From Oreocharis arfaki (taxonomy: Eukaryota > Chordata > Aves > Passeriformes > Paramythiidae), in the NCBI GenBank assembly GCA_013398015.1, contig VZRR01002858.1:1-64000 (forward strand): DNA of 64,000 nucleotides, in the 5' to 3' direction. The translations under genes and the position numbers were made by a program. A model generated the notes under the pieces. That model was given only the letters and a program-made list of their open reading frames with translations. It was not told the DNA's origin and ran no database searches. The stretch's first letter is position 1. Every line of letters starts with the position of its first letter. This document shows, in pieces, positions 1-10,048 of this stretch.

Positions 1-2084
1 TCTTCCTATCTGTGATCCTCCACACTGGTTAAGAATAGATAAAACCATCTCAGTGACCCCAAGAATGGTTTTCTCAGTCCATGGTCATCCTGTCAGCAGA
101 AAATCAAAGCTGTTTCCTGGAAAAGGGTGGCAGCTGATCCTTGCTGGCCTAGGAGCTGCCAGGGCTCCTGAATGCCCTTTACCTGCCTTAACTTTAATCC
201 ATCTTTAGAAGTCTCTGTCTGGCAGAGAGTACATGACCTCATCCTCACCACTCTGTGTAAGACTACTCTGCAGCACGCTGTGGTCTTTGTTCAAAACAGC
301 CTCGGAGTTAGCTCGCTGAACTTCAGTTTGGTTTTGTTAAGGATGGCCTTTTTTTCTGCAGTCTGCAATTTTCTGTAGGCATTTAGCTGCTGCTTTTCTC
401 TCCGTGCTCCTCCTTTATATGCAGGTAGCTGCATGGGAGGAACACTACACCATTTTGGGGTTGGTTTTTTTTTACATTTGAAGTCTGGTGATCTTGCCTG
501 GTTCTCATCCTCAGCTGAACTGAGCTAAAATCAAATGGTTAGAGAACAAGGCTGAACTTGCAGGAGCTTCCTCATGTGTTGGAACTGGAAAGATGAACAA
601 GGTCTTTCAGTCATCAATCAACTTTGTAAGAAACTAGACACATACTTTGAAGAAAAGGCTGCTAAGTAAAGGTTAAAGCCCCACCATGAGGAGGGAGAGA
701 CGCTTCTATGAGTGGTAGTAGAGGTCCCTTCCAGCAGAGAGTCAAGGAGCCTAAGCCATGTGTACATTTGCCCAAGCATCCTCCTCAGGCAGCCAAGAGC
801 TGGGGCTGTGTGCCCACCGTGCTCAGGACAAGCTGTATTTTCTGCCTAACTTAGGTCACTCTGACAGGCAGAGGACACTCAAGCTGAACTGCTTCCCAAG
901 AGAAAAAGATCCACAAAGAAGAGCTGGGTTTTGTTGTGGCTTTTGGTTTTGTTCTGCTGATCCTTTCTCACCTCAAAAGATGAGGCAAGGGTGGTGTTGC
1001 AAGACGTGGCAAACACAAAACCATTGTGTTCACGTCCGCATGCCCACTTGTATGAATCTCCTTGTGTGTGACTGTTTCAGTTTGGGAAGTCAGTGAAGAC
1101 ATGGTTTGAAAATGAAGGAATGAGAACATTGTGAGCAGATGCCAAAACTTTCTTTTTTCTATATTTTACAGCACGTGGTTTTGAATTGAGTGCTTGTATA
1201 TGTTTAAATGGCATTGCCGTCTCCAAAGTAGTCACCCTGCAACTTGAACATTTTCTTTCCTGCTTCTTTTCACATCAACCAGTTTTCTGTCCTGTGTTGT
1301 GTCTTTCCTTACTGTTCTAAGACCCTCCCGATTATTCTTGAAATAGAAATGACATCTGCAGCCCCAAGAATGCTGCACTACACCCACAGAATTTACTTTA
1401 TCTAGCAATCTGCCACTAATATTTTGAGAATCCAGCAAGACAGAAAAAGACTACCTCTCCAAATTGCTATTGTACAGCTGTCCTTAAATGAACTGTGTCA
1501 TATGAGTTCCCTTTGCAACACTGGTGAAGAAAATGCTCGATGTTTTTCTCACAAATCATTTTAGATGTACTTATCTAAGATATCTTGTCATGACTGTGGA
1601 CCTTTTTTGTGCTAAAACGGTCTGTTGTTTTCCAGGCTTCCTTTGAAATTGCTATAAAACCTTTCATATTTATGAATATTTAATATTTTTCAATTTTCTT
1701 AGCCAATGTCTACATTTATTAAGTGATAAACATCCACTTTGGGAAATATTACTGGTTATATTGCTTGTGCTTCGGAAACAGACCTGTAGTGGCAGTCTCT
1801 CAGTGTATTGTCAGAAATAAATGTGATTTGTGGGTAGGCCTCACCCATGGCTGGGGATGGTGCATCAGCTCTACCATTTTAGAGTGGTTCCCAGAAGTGA
1901 TCTGACTCAGGCCCTGTGCTGAGTCACAAATCCTCCCCTGCTTCCTCCTTGCTTGCACAAAATAGTAGTTTTCTTCTGAACTGTATTAGCAGGAAAAGAA
2001 TTGCTTCCCACACCCCTGGCACTGGCTGAAGTACGAAAATGTATATTTTTGTGTCTATAGGGAGCCAGAGCAGGGATCCTCAAT

Positions 2085-2159
2085 CCTCCTCACCCTCACT
2101 GAGCACACCTGGGACTGCCCCACCCCTCCTCACCCTCACTGACCTCACCTGGGGCTGCG
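2085..2159. repeat. Two-copy 40-bp tandem repeat
   Basis: CCTCCTCACCCTCACTGAGC with the following ACACCTGGGACTGC starts at 2085 and recurs from 2125 as CCTCCTCACCCTCACTGACC with TCACCTGGGGCTGC. The period is 40 bp and a few substitutions separate the copies. Confidence 0.85.
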
Positions 2160-2890
2160 ATTTCTTATCTTCCTGAAGGCTTATTAGACCTCATCCTGAG
2201 CATCAACATTACCATTTAGTTTGTTTGCAAGGACACTCAGTAACCAGGAGCCCTGCTCTTGAAGCACTCAATGCACTTGTTGGAACTCTTTGGACATTGG
2301 AAGAGCCGTGGCAATTATCAGGAGCCAGCAGCTTTTGTCAAAGCGGGCACTACACCGTGACACTCCTCAGGCAGTGTGTTTGGGCACCCAAACACGGCAC
2401 CTTTCAGTTTCAGCCATCCCTCCATCTGAGCCCATTTTCTGGGCTTAGACTTCTGCCTGCTACCTGCTTTGGAAGTCGTGACTGAGTTCCACAGGCAAAG
2501 CATAAAATATTCTTAAGACGTTGGTCTCAGAACCATCATTCAGGCCTTGCCAAGCACAGTTCTGTCTCACGTTTCCCACATCTTCAGTTTTGGATCAGAC
2601 TTGGTTTGCTGGACAGGGCAGTTCCTGTTCTCATCATATTAGTAGTCCAGGTCTTCAGAGAAAGCATATCCTGAGCCTACTCTTCCACTGATTTTGCAGG
2701 GATATTTTTTGCCTACACCACACAGTTGGCTGAACCAGGAGTAAGAGCGGGCACAGCCTCGCATGAATGACCTCCTAGAAGTGAGCAGGCATAAAAGGGA
2801 AAAGTTTAAATGAAGAAGTTTAAAGATCACCCCCAGTCCCTCCCTAGTGCATCCCCTCCCCAGAAAAAAAAGGAGTTTGATGGAAAAGGA

Positions 2891-3200
2891 GTTCAAATTG
2901 AGGGGAAAACCTCCTTTTTCGTTTGTGTTTAAATTGGAGGAGATCCCCCTTCACCTGTGATTTTAAGGGTATCAAAGCAAAACTTGCCTTTTCCATTATT
3001 TAAGGCTATCAGTAGATGGGGAACTGTTATTTTTGGTTTAAATGGAAAGGGAAAACCTTTCTGATGCCATTTAACAGGTTTGAGTTGAGGGAAAATCCCC
3101 CATTTTCGTCATCTAAAGGTTTAAATTGCAAGGGAATCCCTGTTTTCACTCAGTTTTAAGGGTTTAAATTCAGGGAAAATCCTTCTTTTCCTAATGTTTG
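2891..3200. repeat. Degenerate 41-bp minisatellite, eight units
   Basis: Units start near 2891, 2927, 2968, 3004, 3035, 3077, 3118 and 3161, spacing 31-43 and mostly 41-43. The recurring pattern is GGTTTAAATTGAGGG, then AAAATCCCCC, then TTTTCGTCATTTTAA. Units 6 to 8 are the clearest and units 3 and 4 the most decayed. Each good unit has a short self-complementary core (GGGAAAATCCC or GGGGAAAACCTCC). Confidence 0.75.
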
Positions 3201-3213
3201 AAATACTTAAATA

Positions 3214-3360
3214 CAGGGGCAAAGGGCAAAAAAAGAGAGAGAAAAAGGGGCTGGAAATGTGAGGTGAAAAAAAGCAGGAAGAAAGAAAAGAAAAAGGGTG
3301 GGAAAGGTGAGGGGAACGAAAGGACAGGAAACCTAAGGGGAAAAGGGCAGGAAATGTGGA
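3214..3360 (+). repeat. Purine-rich tract
   Basis: About 147 bases that are overwhelmingly A and G, with two unbroken 23-base purine runs at 3228-3250 and 3276-3298. It follows the 41-bp minisatellite directly. Recurrent GGAAATGTG and GGGGAAA motifs suggest local slippage. Confidence 0.8.
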
Positions 3361-6300
3361 GGTAATTGGGCACTTGTGCATTAATAAATTGGGAATTTAT
3401 GAACATCACTGTGCAACAAAGGAGAGATATTGTCTTTTTGAGAAAAAAATCTGGCAGAATCAGTGTCAGAAAGAAGATTTTTCAGGTCAGAAAGTTCACA
3501 GTCTTGAAAAAAACGTCAAGTTAGGTGTATCTAAGAGTTGTCTTACTTTTTATAGGCATGTCTTTCTCGAGAGGAATTCTGTATTAGCAAACCTACCATT
3601 ACTTTCCTTGGATACATTCCACAGTGCAACAATGCCAAGTGCATTTCAGCAGCTGGGTCTTTTTCTTGTGCCATCTTGCTAAACATTGGTTGAAATCCAA
3701 AAGAGCTTGTAAGTACACAAGGGGATGTGTAGGTAATCCCATTGCTTTGGGTGCAGACACACTCTCTGAGATAAAGCACATTCTTCAATAACTGCCTGAA
3801 TCGATGAGACTGCAACCAGCCCCTCTCATCATCTTCCTGAGAGAAAAACACAGCATCAGATAACAGCTCTAAAACACCTGCAGCAGCCCTAAAAGTGCAT
3901 TTCCCGTAGGTTTGAGAAAGGTCAATGTTACTTGGTGTAAGCTTCTTTCCTTCTCTCTTCCCTAGTTCCTCTTCTTCCCAGTTGTACTCTAAACTTTTGG
4001 GTTAATGCAGTCCTCTGGAGGATAGAAAGGGCTTGACCTGGTATAAAAAGCAATGTTTTCCCCATGTAATAAATATTTAAAATGTTTTATCAGTGTAAAT
4101 AAATGCTAAATTCTGTGAGCCCAGGGAATGGCATTAACGTTTTTTGCTTGCTGAAACATTTATGGAATCAGTGTCAGCCAACAGAACACAGCCAAGAGGA
4201 TTTTTTTAAAGGTAAACTGAAGTGCTTTTAAAATAAATACGAAGAGTTGTTTAAGATCTTCAATTATTAACAGAGGAAAAGCGTGGGCTGAAATAGTGCA
4301 AACAATCCCTTTCGTTGCACTTTCCCTAATCCCTGCGCAGTTCTCTGTGTCCAGCCTGGAGCGAGCTCCTCAAGGCACATGCTGCACCTTCACAGATGTC
4401 TGGAGAGAGCCTAGCACACAAATAAGTAGATGTAGAATGCCAAATATTTGAAAACCATTTATTTCTATATTTAATTCTCAGGACTTAAGTTCAAGACCCT
4501 GTGTTTATGGTTGGCCAGCGATGACATCGCCAGCCTCTGCAAACAGCACCGTAAAAACTTGGCTCTGCTGCAGAAAGCAGTTATTGGCATCACCTCCTTT
4601 AAATCCAGAGGCCAGCTCCACAGACTGATCAGGTCACCAGGCACTCTGATTTAATTATGATTAATTATGCACAGCTCATTGCTGGGAGTGCAGGCCTTAC
4701 CTCCAGAAGTGAGAAAAAAATGCCAAAGATGTGCAATGGTGTGAGCCCCCGTGTGAGTGATACCTGTGTGTTGCACCATGCAAAGATTAAGAGCATACAT
4801 AAGCTGGGACAGAGAAATCATTCTTTTATAAGCTGAACTCTCTTTCCTTCCTCTGCACAGAGAAGGAGCCCCTAAAAGTGTGTAGAATTCTCACCATTGG
4901 TTAGAAAAATCTTTGTGGCTGCTTATAAAGGGGGTGGTTCACCTTGATTTACTCTGATGAGAAGTGCATCTGCACCTCTGGGGTTTCAGAACACTGATTT
5001 CATGTGTTTTGAAGCGTGTGAGGTTTTCATTAAAGAAGGGACTCTGTTCCACCTACCCATGGCTCTTCCCCAGTCCTTCAATCCCTCTGCATCCTCCCTC
5101 CCTGCTCTCCCCCTTGCCAGCACAATGAGTTTGCCATGTCTGGGCATGGCTCCTTGTGCCATCCCTTGCAGCAGCTCTTTGTGTTGCAAGCAGCTGCCCG
5201 ACAGAATAAAGCACTTTGCAGGCAGCAGCTGTGGTGCAGCAGTAACTCCACAACAACGTGGGGAGCCTGGTGATGTGCATGGATCTCTTGCCTTTCTGCA
5301 AGTAGCACTCATTACATCTCCTGAGGGCATTTCTGAAGCCGCTGCGTGGTTAGTATTTTGTTAACTTTTAGAAACTCTCTGAATACTTTGCTGGTAACAT
5401 ATTTAAGTTGTCTAATTATTGGAATCGTCTGGATTTTAAAAGAGGCTGCCCTGAGGGGATACTGCACAGCACACACGTCAATCCCTGCTAGCAGTATTCA
5501 GTACCTCGTGTCTTCTTCAAAGTTGGCTTATTATCCTCGAGAAGCTTTTCTCTAATTAAGCTGGCTGAAGGTCCTGTACATCTTCTGGTGGTACATGTTC
5601 CCCTTGGCCATCTAAACACCATCTCAAGTTCGTGGTGCAAACCTTTGTTTTCACAAACACTGCTTTGTTAACACAAAGGGCGTTGGTTTGTGCAGATGTT
5701 ATCTTCACTGGACATCTGTAGTGGGCTGAAGCACTTTTGTGGCATGGGTGTTAATGAAGCTGTTTTTAAAATGAGAGAGCCTTTTTGTTCGTCTTTTTGT
5801 CTGTCCTCAGTACCCTCTCAAGAGTACTGGGTATAACCTACAACGAATGTTAAAATAAATTAATAATAATAATTAAGGGTAAATTACATAAAACCTGGTA
5901 TTAGAACTCTTAACCTCGTAAGCTTGGCTACATTTTGGATTAACAAGACTCCTAAAGTCACTGAGAAAGGAGGCCTTTATTGGCTGTTGTGTAGATTTAT
6001 TTGAAGCTACAAGTATTTTAATCTGCAAAGTTTGTGGGGTTTTTTTTTTCAGGTTTGCAGCCATCTGTAGTCTTTTAACTTTCTTGTATTGCCGTACCTT
6101 GTTTGGGATAAGGTAAATTGTTTTCATTTTCTGGGGAATGTAACATTCCTGACTGATGTAAGGAATTGGAGCAATGGTGGCGTTGACTGCTCTTCATTTT
6201 CTGTGAATATTTAGAATTCGCAGACTGAATGACGTGGGCATTTAGAGGAAAAGGTTGATTGCCTCATGTAAGCACAGCAATTTTTTTTCTCCAGAGACAT

Positions 6301-6445
6301 TGCTTATTGAGGAAAACACCCAGAGGCAACTGAGCAAGCAGAGTGGCCACTCTTGTATAGGATGTTTTGATCCTGTCAGTAATGCAGTTCATGTAAGACT
6401 CTCTGTGAAAACCAGAATGGTTCATGCTGAATGTCACTGCCTTTG

Positions 6446-6478
6446 GATAGATAACTGATAACTGATAACAGATAACTG
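6446..6478. repeat. Short GATAACT repeat
   Basis: Four near copies of GATAACT or GATAACA in 33 bases, giving several GATA motifs on the + strand. Confidence 0.8.
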
Positions 6479-6735
6479 AACCGCCTGGAGACACCTGAGA
6501 AAATGTTCTGACATCTGAGGGATGTTAGAATCCAGCCAGTATTTGCTAGCAGGCAGTGAGGGATGCTGCTGGCCAGGCAGCTGATGCCACATTCGATTGC
6601 TTCTGCTGTGTTCCATCATGGCTGTGGAGCAAAGGCAATCTCAGCCTTAGCTGTGAACTGAGAAGTGGATTGCCTGCAAGGGAAAGTGCTTGTCGAGAGA
6701 TGTGTCATCCTCATTAGAAAGTATTTAAATTAGTT

Positions 6736-6764
6736 AAAAAAAAAAAAAAAGAAAAAAAAAGAAA
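6736..6764. repeat. A-rich homopolymer
   Basis: Fifteen A, a G, nine A, then GAAAG. No retroposed element is visible directly 5' of it. Confidence 0.9.
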
Positions 6765-8059
6765 GTCTAAGATCTTAGATGATAGATTTTAAAAGTTATT
6801 CGTTATCACAAGCTCTCTTGGCAGATGTATAACAGACATTTACAACTCATGAATCACATTTTTCAGAAATCACAGCTAATACCAACTTCTCTGAGGAGAT
6901 GACAGCATTTGCAGGAGATATTAATGACTTCTGGCTCTCAGTCATTGCAAAATCATGAGCTTGTAATTGTTCTGATCTGGCTATTTGTAGAATACAGAGT
7001 TCTAGAGGTCTCTCAGTACTTCCATCATTAATAACTTGCCAGTGACAGTGGTTGCCATCATTCCTGCTCAAAGCGACAACTTTAAGATCTTTGTAAGTGC
7101 AAATCCCTACTGAAGGCTTATGAGGCTGGCTTTATTATTCTGGTTTCACAAAGCAAGGGGCAGGAGACAGAGGGAGGCACGTGAATCTGCAGCTTGAGTC
7201 AAGTGCATCTGAGGGTACAGCTGCTTAGGGATTTAGAAAACTTGGCTCCAAGTCACCTTCCCCGGGCCATTCTGGGAATGTTTGGCTTGCTCATGATTAG
7301 GACTCTCAGCAGTCTCATACCTTAACAATCTTGGAATAATATTTTGCTCATACCCATTTCTGGGCAACCTCTGTTAAAAGGTGATCCATAAATCTTGGGA
7401 CAAAACCAGCACTGCTGGTTCTGACTCTTCCTCTGTTGAGAATGAAGTTAGATGAGGTGGATGTGGAGCGCAGGAAGATCCTTAGAGGGCTGGGAGCTCT
7501 CACTCAGTATGGGTTTGGTGGTTCTTCAGCCGGCTCAGGCTCTGCCTGGGACTGGCTTGACTTCAGGAAGAACCCAGCATCAGAGCAGGGACATGAGTTC
7601 AGTTTGCCACTCCTCTCTGTGCTCTGCAGTGCACCTCTGTGCACCCCAGCATTTGCCCTCATGTGCATCTCGTGGTTCTTGTCCCTCTTCAGGCCTGGTT
7701 GTTCTTTGTTTTTCCCGTGCTTTAACTCTCCTCAATACCGTGTGTGCAACACCTTAGGCCTGCTTGTCAAGAACAAGCAATTTAGCTGATCTGTTCCCTC
7801 CTCGGGGAGGGGGTGTTTGGTGGCAGGTAAGGTAATACCTGTTTCGCTTTGATCTGTGATCTGGGCAGCTGTGGTGAATTTTTGGAATGTTTGGGATCTT
7901 CTGGAGGGAGGTGATCTGTAAATGTACGCCTTTACATCATCAAGATAATGAGTTCAGGTGAGGGGGAATGAAATCAAACTGAAACACTACTGTGCAATTT
8001 ATGGCCTCTCTGAATTTTATTCTCTTGCTGATGAATGTGTCCTTCTGTTCTCTCTGCAG

Positions 8060-8221
8060 GTCTCCAGGTGGTTTTAAATTCAATTATCAAGGCCATGGTC
8101 CCTTTGTTGCATATTGCCCTGCTGGTGCTGTTTGTCATTATCATCTATGCCATCATTGGGCTGGAGTTATTCATGGGGAAGATGCACAAGACCTGCTACC
8201 ACGTGCAAGGGGGACTGATAG
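8060..8221 (+). CDS. CACNA1C: CACNA1C exon 6 (repeat I S4-S5 linker end, segment S5, start of turret)
   Basis: This 162-bp coding exon starts after a TCTCTGCAG acceptor and ends before a GTAAGG donor. Its first two bases complete a split serine codon (phase 2), followed by 53 full codons beginning [20 protein letters not shown] and one base left over. The reading covers the end of the S4-S5 linker, the hydrophobic S5 helix ([20 protein letters not shown]) and the start of the extracellular loop ([14 protein letters not shown]). S5 helps line the outer side of the calcium pore in the plasma membrane. The sequence is near identical to Cav1 family channels; [10 protein letters not shown] rather than the Cav1.3-type FIGKMHKTCF points to alpha-1C. 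The open frame runs through both flanking introns but the splice sites bound the exon. Exon number follows the human gene from memory. Confidence 0.96.
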
Positions 8222-9851
8222 GTAAGGGGAACACACACATGCGTGCCAACATTTTCAGAGGGAGGCTTTGCCCGTGTGTAGTAGTGCATTCCTTCTGGCA
8301 CAGGAGGTGGGTGGCTGTTGCTCACTGCTCGTGTACCTCTTAGGGGTTTCACGATTTCACCCCTGCAGACTGAGCTATGCAGGAGATGGCATCACAGAAA
8401 AGAGCAACTCATTTATTTTATTATTAATCTCACACACAAATGCATCTTTGTTTTAAACCAGTGTCATTGTAAAGGAATATATAATTCAGGGCAGTACCTT
8501 TTTTTCTTAACCACAGGCTGCAGCTGTGGTTAGAAGTGCAACCAGAAAGAAAACAAAATTACATTAATGGGAAGAAACTTTTTTTGCGTCAAATCCATCA
8601 AGAAAGAGCTTTCAAATTATTTGCAGAAAGAAGTATTCACGTTTCAAAATAATTCAGTTGCATTGTCACTCATCTAACCATCTGTTCATTCTCATTTGAT
8701 TTATTGATCTTGAACAGCAGCTATTTCTCATGTGGTGGTGGGTGCTAATGCCTAGGACCCAGTTCAGCTTGTAAGAAAATATTGTACAGCTGAAAATTGT
8801 TTCAGAAGTTCTATATTTTCTGCTTTTATAATTTTGGCAGATTTCATTTTCTGGAAATGATGCTAGAACTATAATGAACTGTCACTCTGGTTTGCATCTT
8901 TAAAGTGGGTGTATTTTTCTCCATTCTGTCTGGAAGTACTTACATTACAGCATCTTATTCTGATATTACTGTTTCTGGCATCCTTCCGTGATCAGAATGC
9001 AATCACAATTTTGGAAAATTACATTGTTTACCATATAAGATGAGAAACAAACACATTTGCCCCCTCCCCTACACACTCATACATACCTGCATCTGTTAAA
9101 AGTGTAGCGCTATGATCTGAAATCCATATATTTAAAAAAAATCACATTGCAGGAGTTTTTGTGCTTATCAAAATGTTTTCTGGAGCATTCTTTATGTACC
9201 AAAGCATTTAGTTTGCTTTGCTGTATAGGTCCTCAGATGTTTGAAAACGCCTGTACAGAATTAAGGGAGGATAATCAAGCAGCAGTTTCTGAGTGCCACT
9301 GGGCTACTGATAAAATGCCACACATCATCTAAATGCCAACAGAGCAGAGCTCCAGACACACACTGCTGTAATTCAGCAGTGGCCCAGTGCCACATCAGCC
9401 TGTCTCCAGAGCACTGAAGCCTGTCTGCTGCAGGGGCTCAGCCTCCTTCAGCAGTGCCAGTCAGCGCTGCGCTTCCAAGATTAACCCAGGTGCCAGGCGA
9501 CTGCGGTAGGAAAACGCTGGCCGTGACACGCAGCCTAATCAAACAGGACAGGCTTGATCTAATGCTCCCTGTCATGTTGGAAGGTGTGAATTCTTCCTCG
9601 CAGGAGAGGGTATGCTTTGGAAAAAAAAAAAAGTTCATCTCAGTTTTGTCTGTAAAATTTGACAGCTTGGCTATTATTTTTTACAAAAAGAAAGCGAAGC
9701 GCGGCAGCGAGCGGTTGCCTGTGCATTCCTGGGAAATCTGTCAAACTCGCTGCAAAATGCACTCGTTAAAGTCTGACATCCTTCGCTTGCTTACCGGAGT
9801 GTCACACTGTTTTCCTCAGCTGTTTTTTTTTCCCTCCTTCTCTCCTTTAAG
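8222..9851 (+). other. CACNA1C: CACNA1C intron 6 (1,630 bp)
   Basis: This intron runs from a GTAAGG donor to a TTTAAG acceptor. The acceptor is preceded by a long pyrimidine run (about 9818-9848). It is AT rich and I see no repeat family, RNA gene or coding signal in it. Confidence 0.9.
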
Positions 9852-10048
9852 ATACACCTGCGGAAGACGACCCGTCCCCGTGTGCCCCGCAGTCTGCCCA
9901 CGGGCGGCAGTGTCAGAACGGCACCGAGTGCAAGGCGGGCTGGGAGGGACCTAAGCACGGCATTACCAACTTTGACAATTTTGCTTTTGCCATGCTCACG
10001 GTGTTTCAGTGCATCACCATGGAGGGCTGGACAGATGTTCTGTACTGG
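9852..10048 (+). CDS. CACNA1C: CACNA1C exon 7 (repeat I turret and pore loop with selectivity-filter glutamate)
   Basis: This 197-bp exon lies between a CTTTAAG acceptor and a GTACGT donor. Its first two bases complete an Asp codon from exon 6, followed by 65 full codons ending in Trp, so the next exon starts in phase 0. It encodes an extracellular turret with paired cysteines (SPCA, GRQC, TECK) and an N-G-T glycosylation sequon at 9917-9925. The re-entrant pore helix follows, then the filter motif TMEGWTD. The Glu at 10022-10024 is the repeat-I member of the four-glutamate (EEEE) ring that binds calcium in this family. The motif AEDDPSPCA and [20 protein letters not shown] identify Cav1.2 over Cav1.3. 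The turret is the least conserved part and differs from the mammalian protein at several residues. A 166-codon open frame crossing this exon (9454-9954) reads it in the wrong frame. Confidence 0.97.

Larger units (their letters stand above)
1..8059 (+). other. CACNA1C: End of CACNA1C intron 5 (partial)
   Basis: No exon of the channel and no other gene is recognisable here. The expected preceding peptide (repeat I voltage sensor, ending in VSGVP) is absent, so the intron starts upstream of the window. Contents that can be named: a two-copy 40-bp tandem (2085-2159), a degenerate 41-bp minisatellite (2891-3200) followed by a purine-rich stretch (to about 3360), a GATAACT short repeat (6446-6478) and an A-rich homopolymer (6736-6764). 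A GC-richer stretch near 5040-5330 has open frames on both strands but no splice-bounded or family-like coding signal. The 3' end has a normal pyrimidine tract and TCTCTGCAG acceptor. Confidence 0.85.

Noticed and set aside
4957..5364. Overlapping open frames on both strands in a GC-richer stretch
   Set aside because: Frames open on both strands at once reflect composition rather than coding. No protein family is recognised.
9454..9954. 166-codon open frame, the longest in the window
   Set aside because: It crosses the exon 7 acceptor and reads the exon in a wrong frame; the true frame gives a perfect channel sequence.
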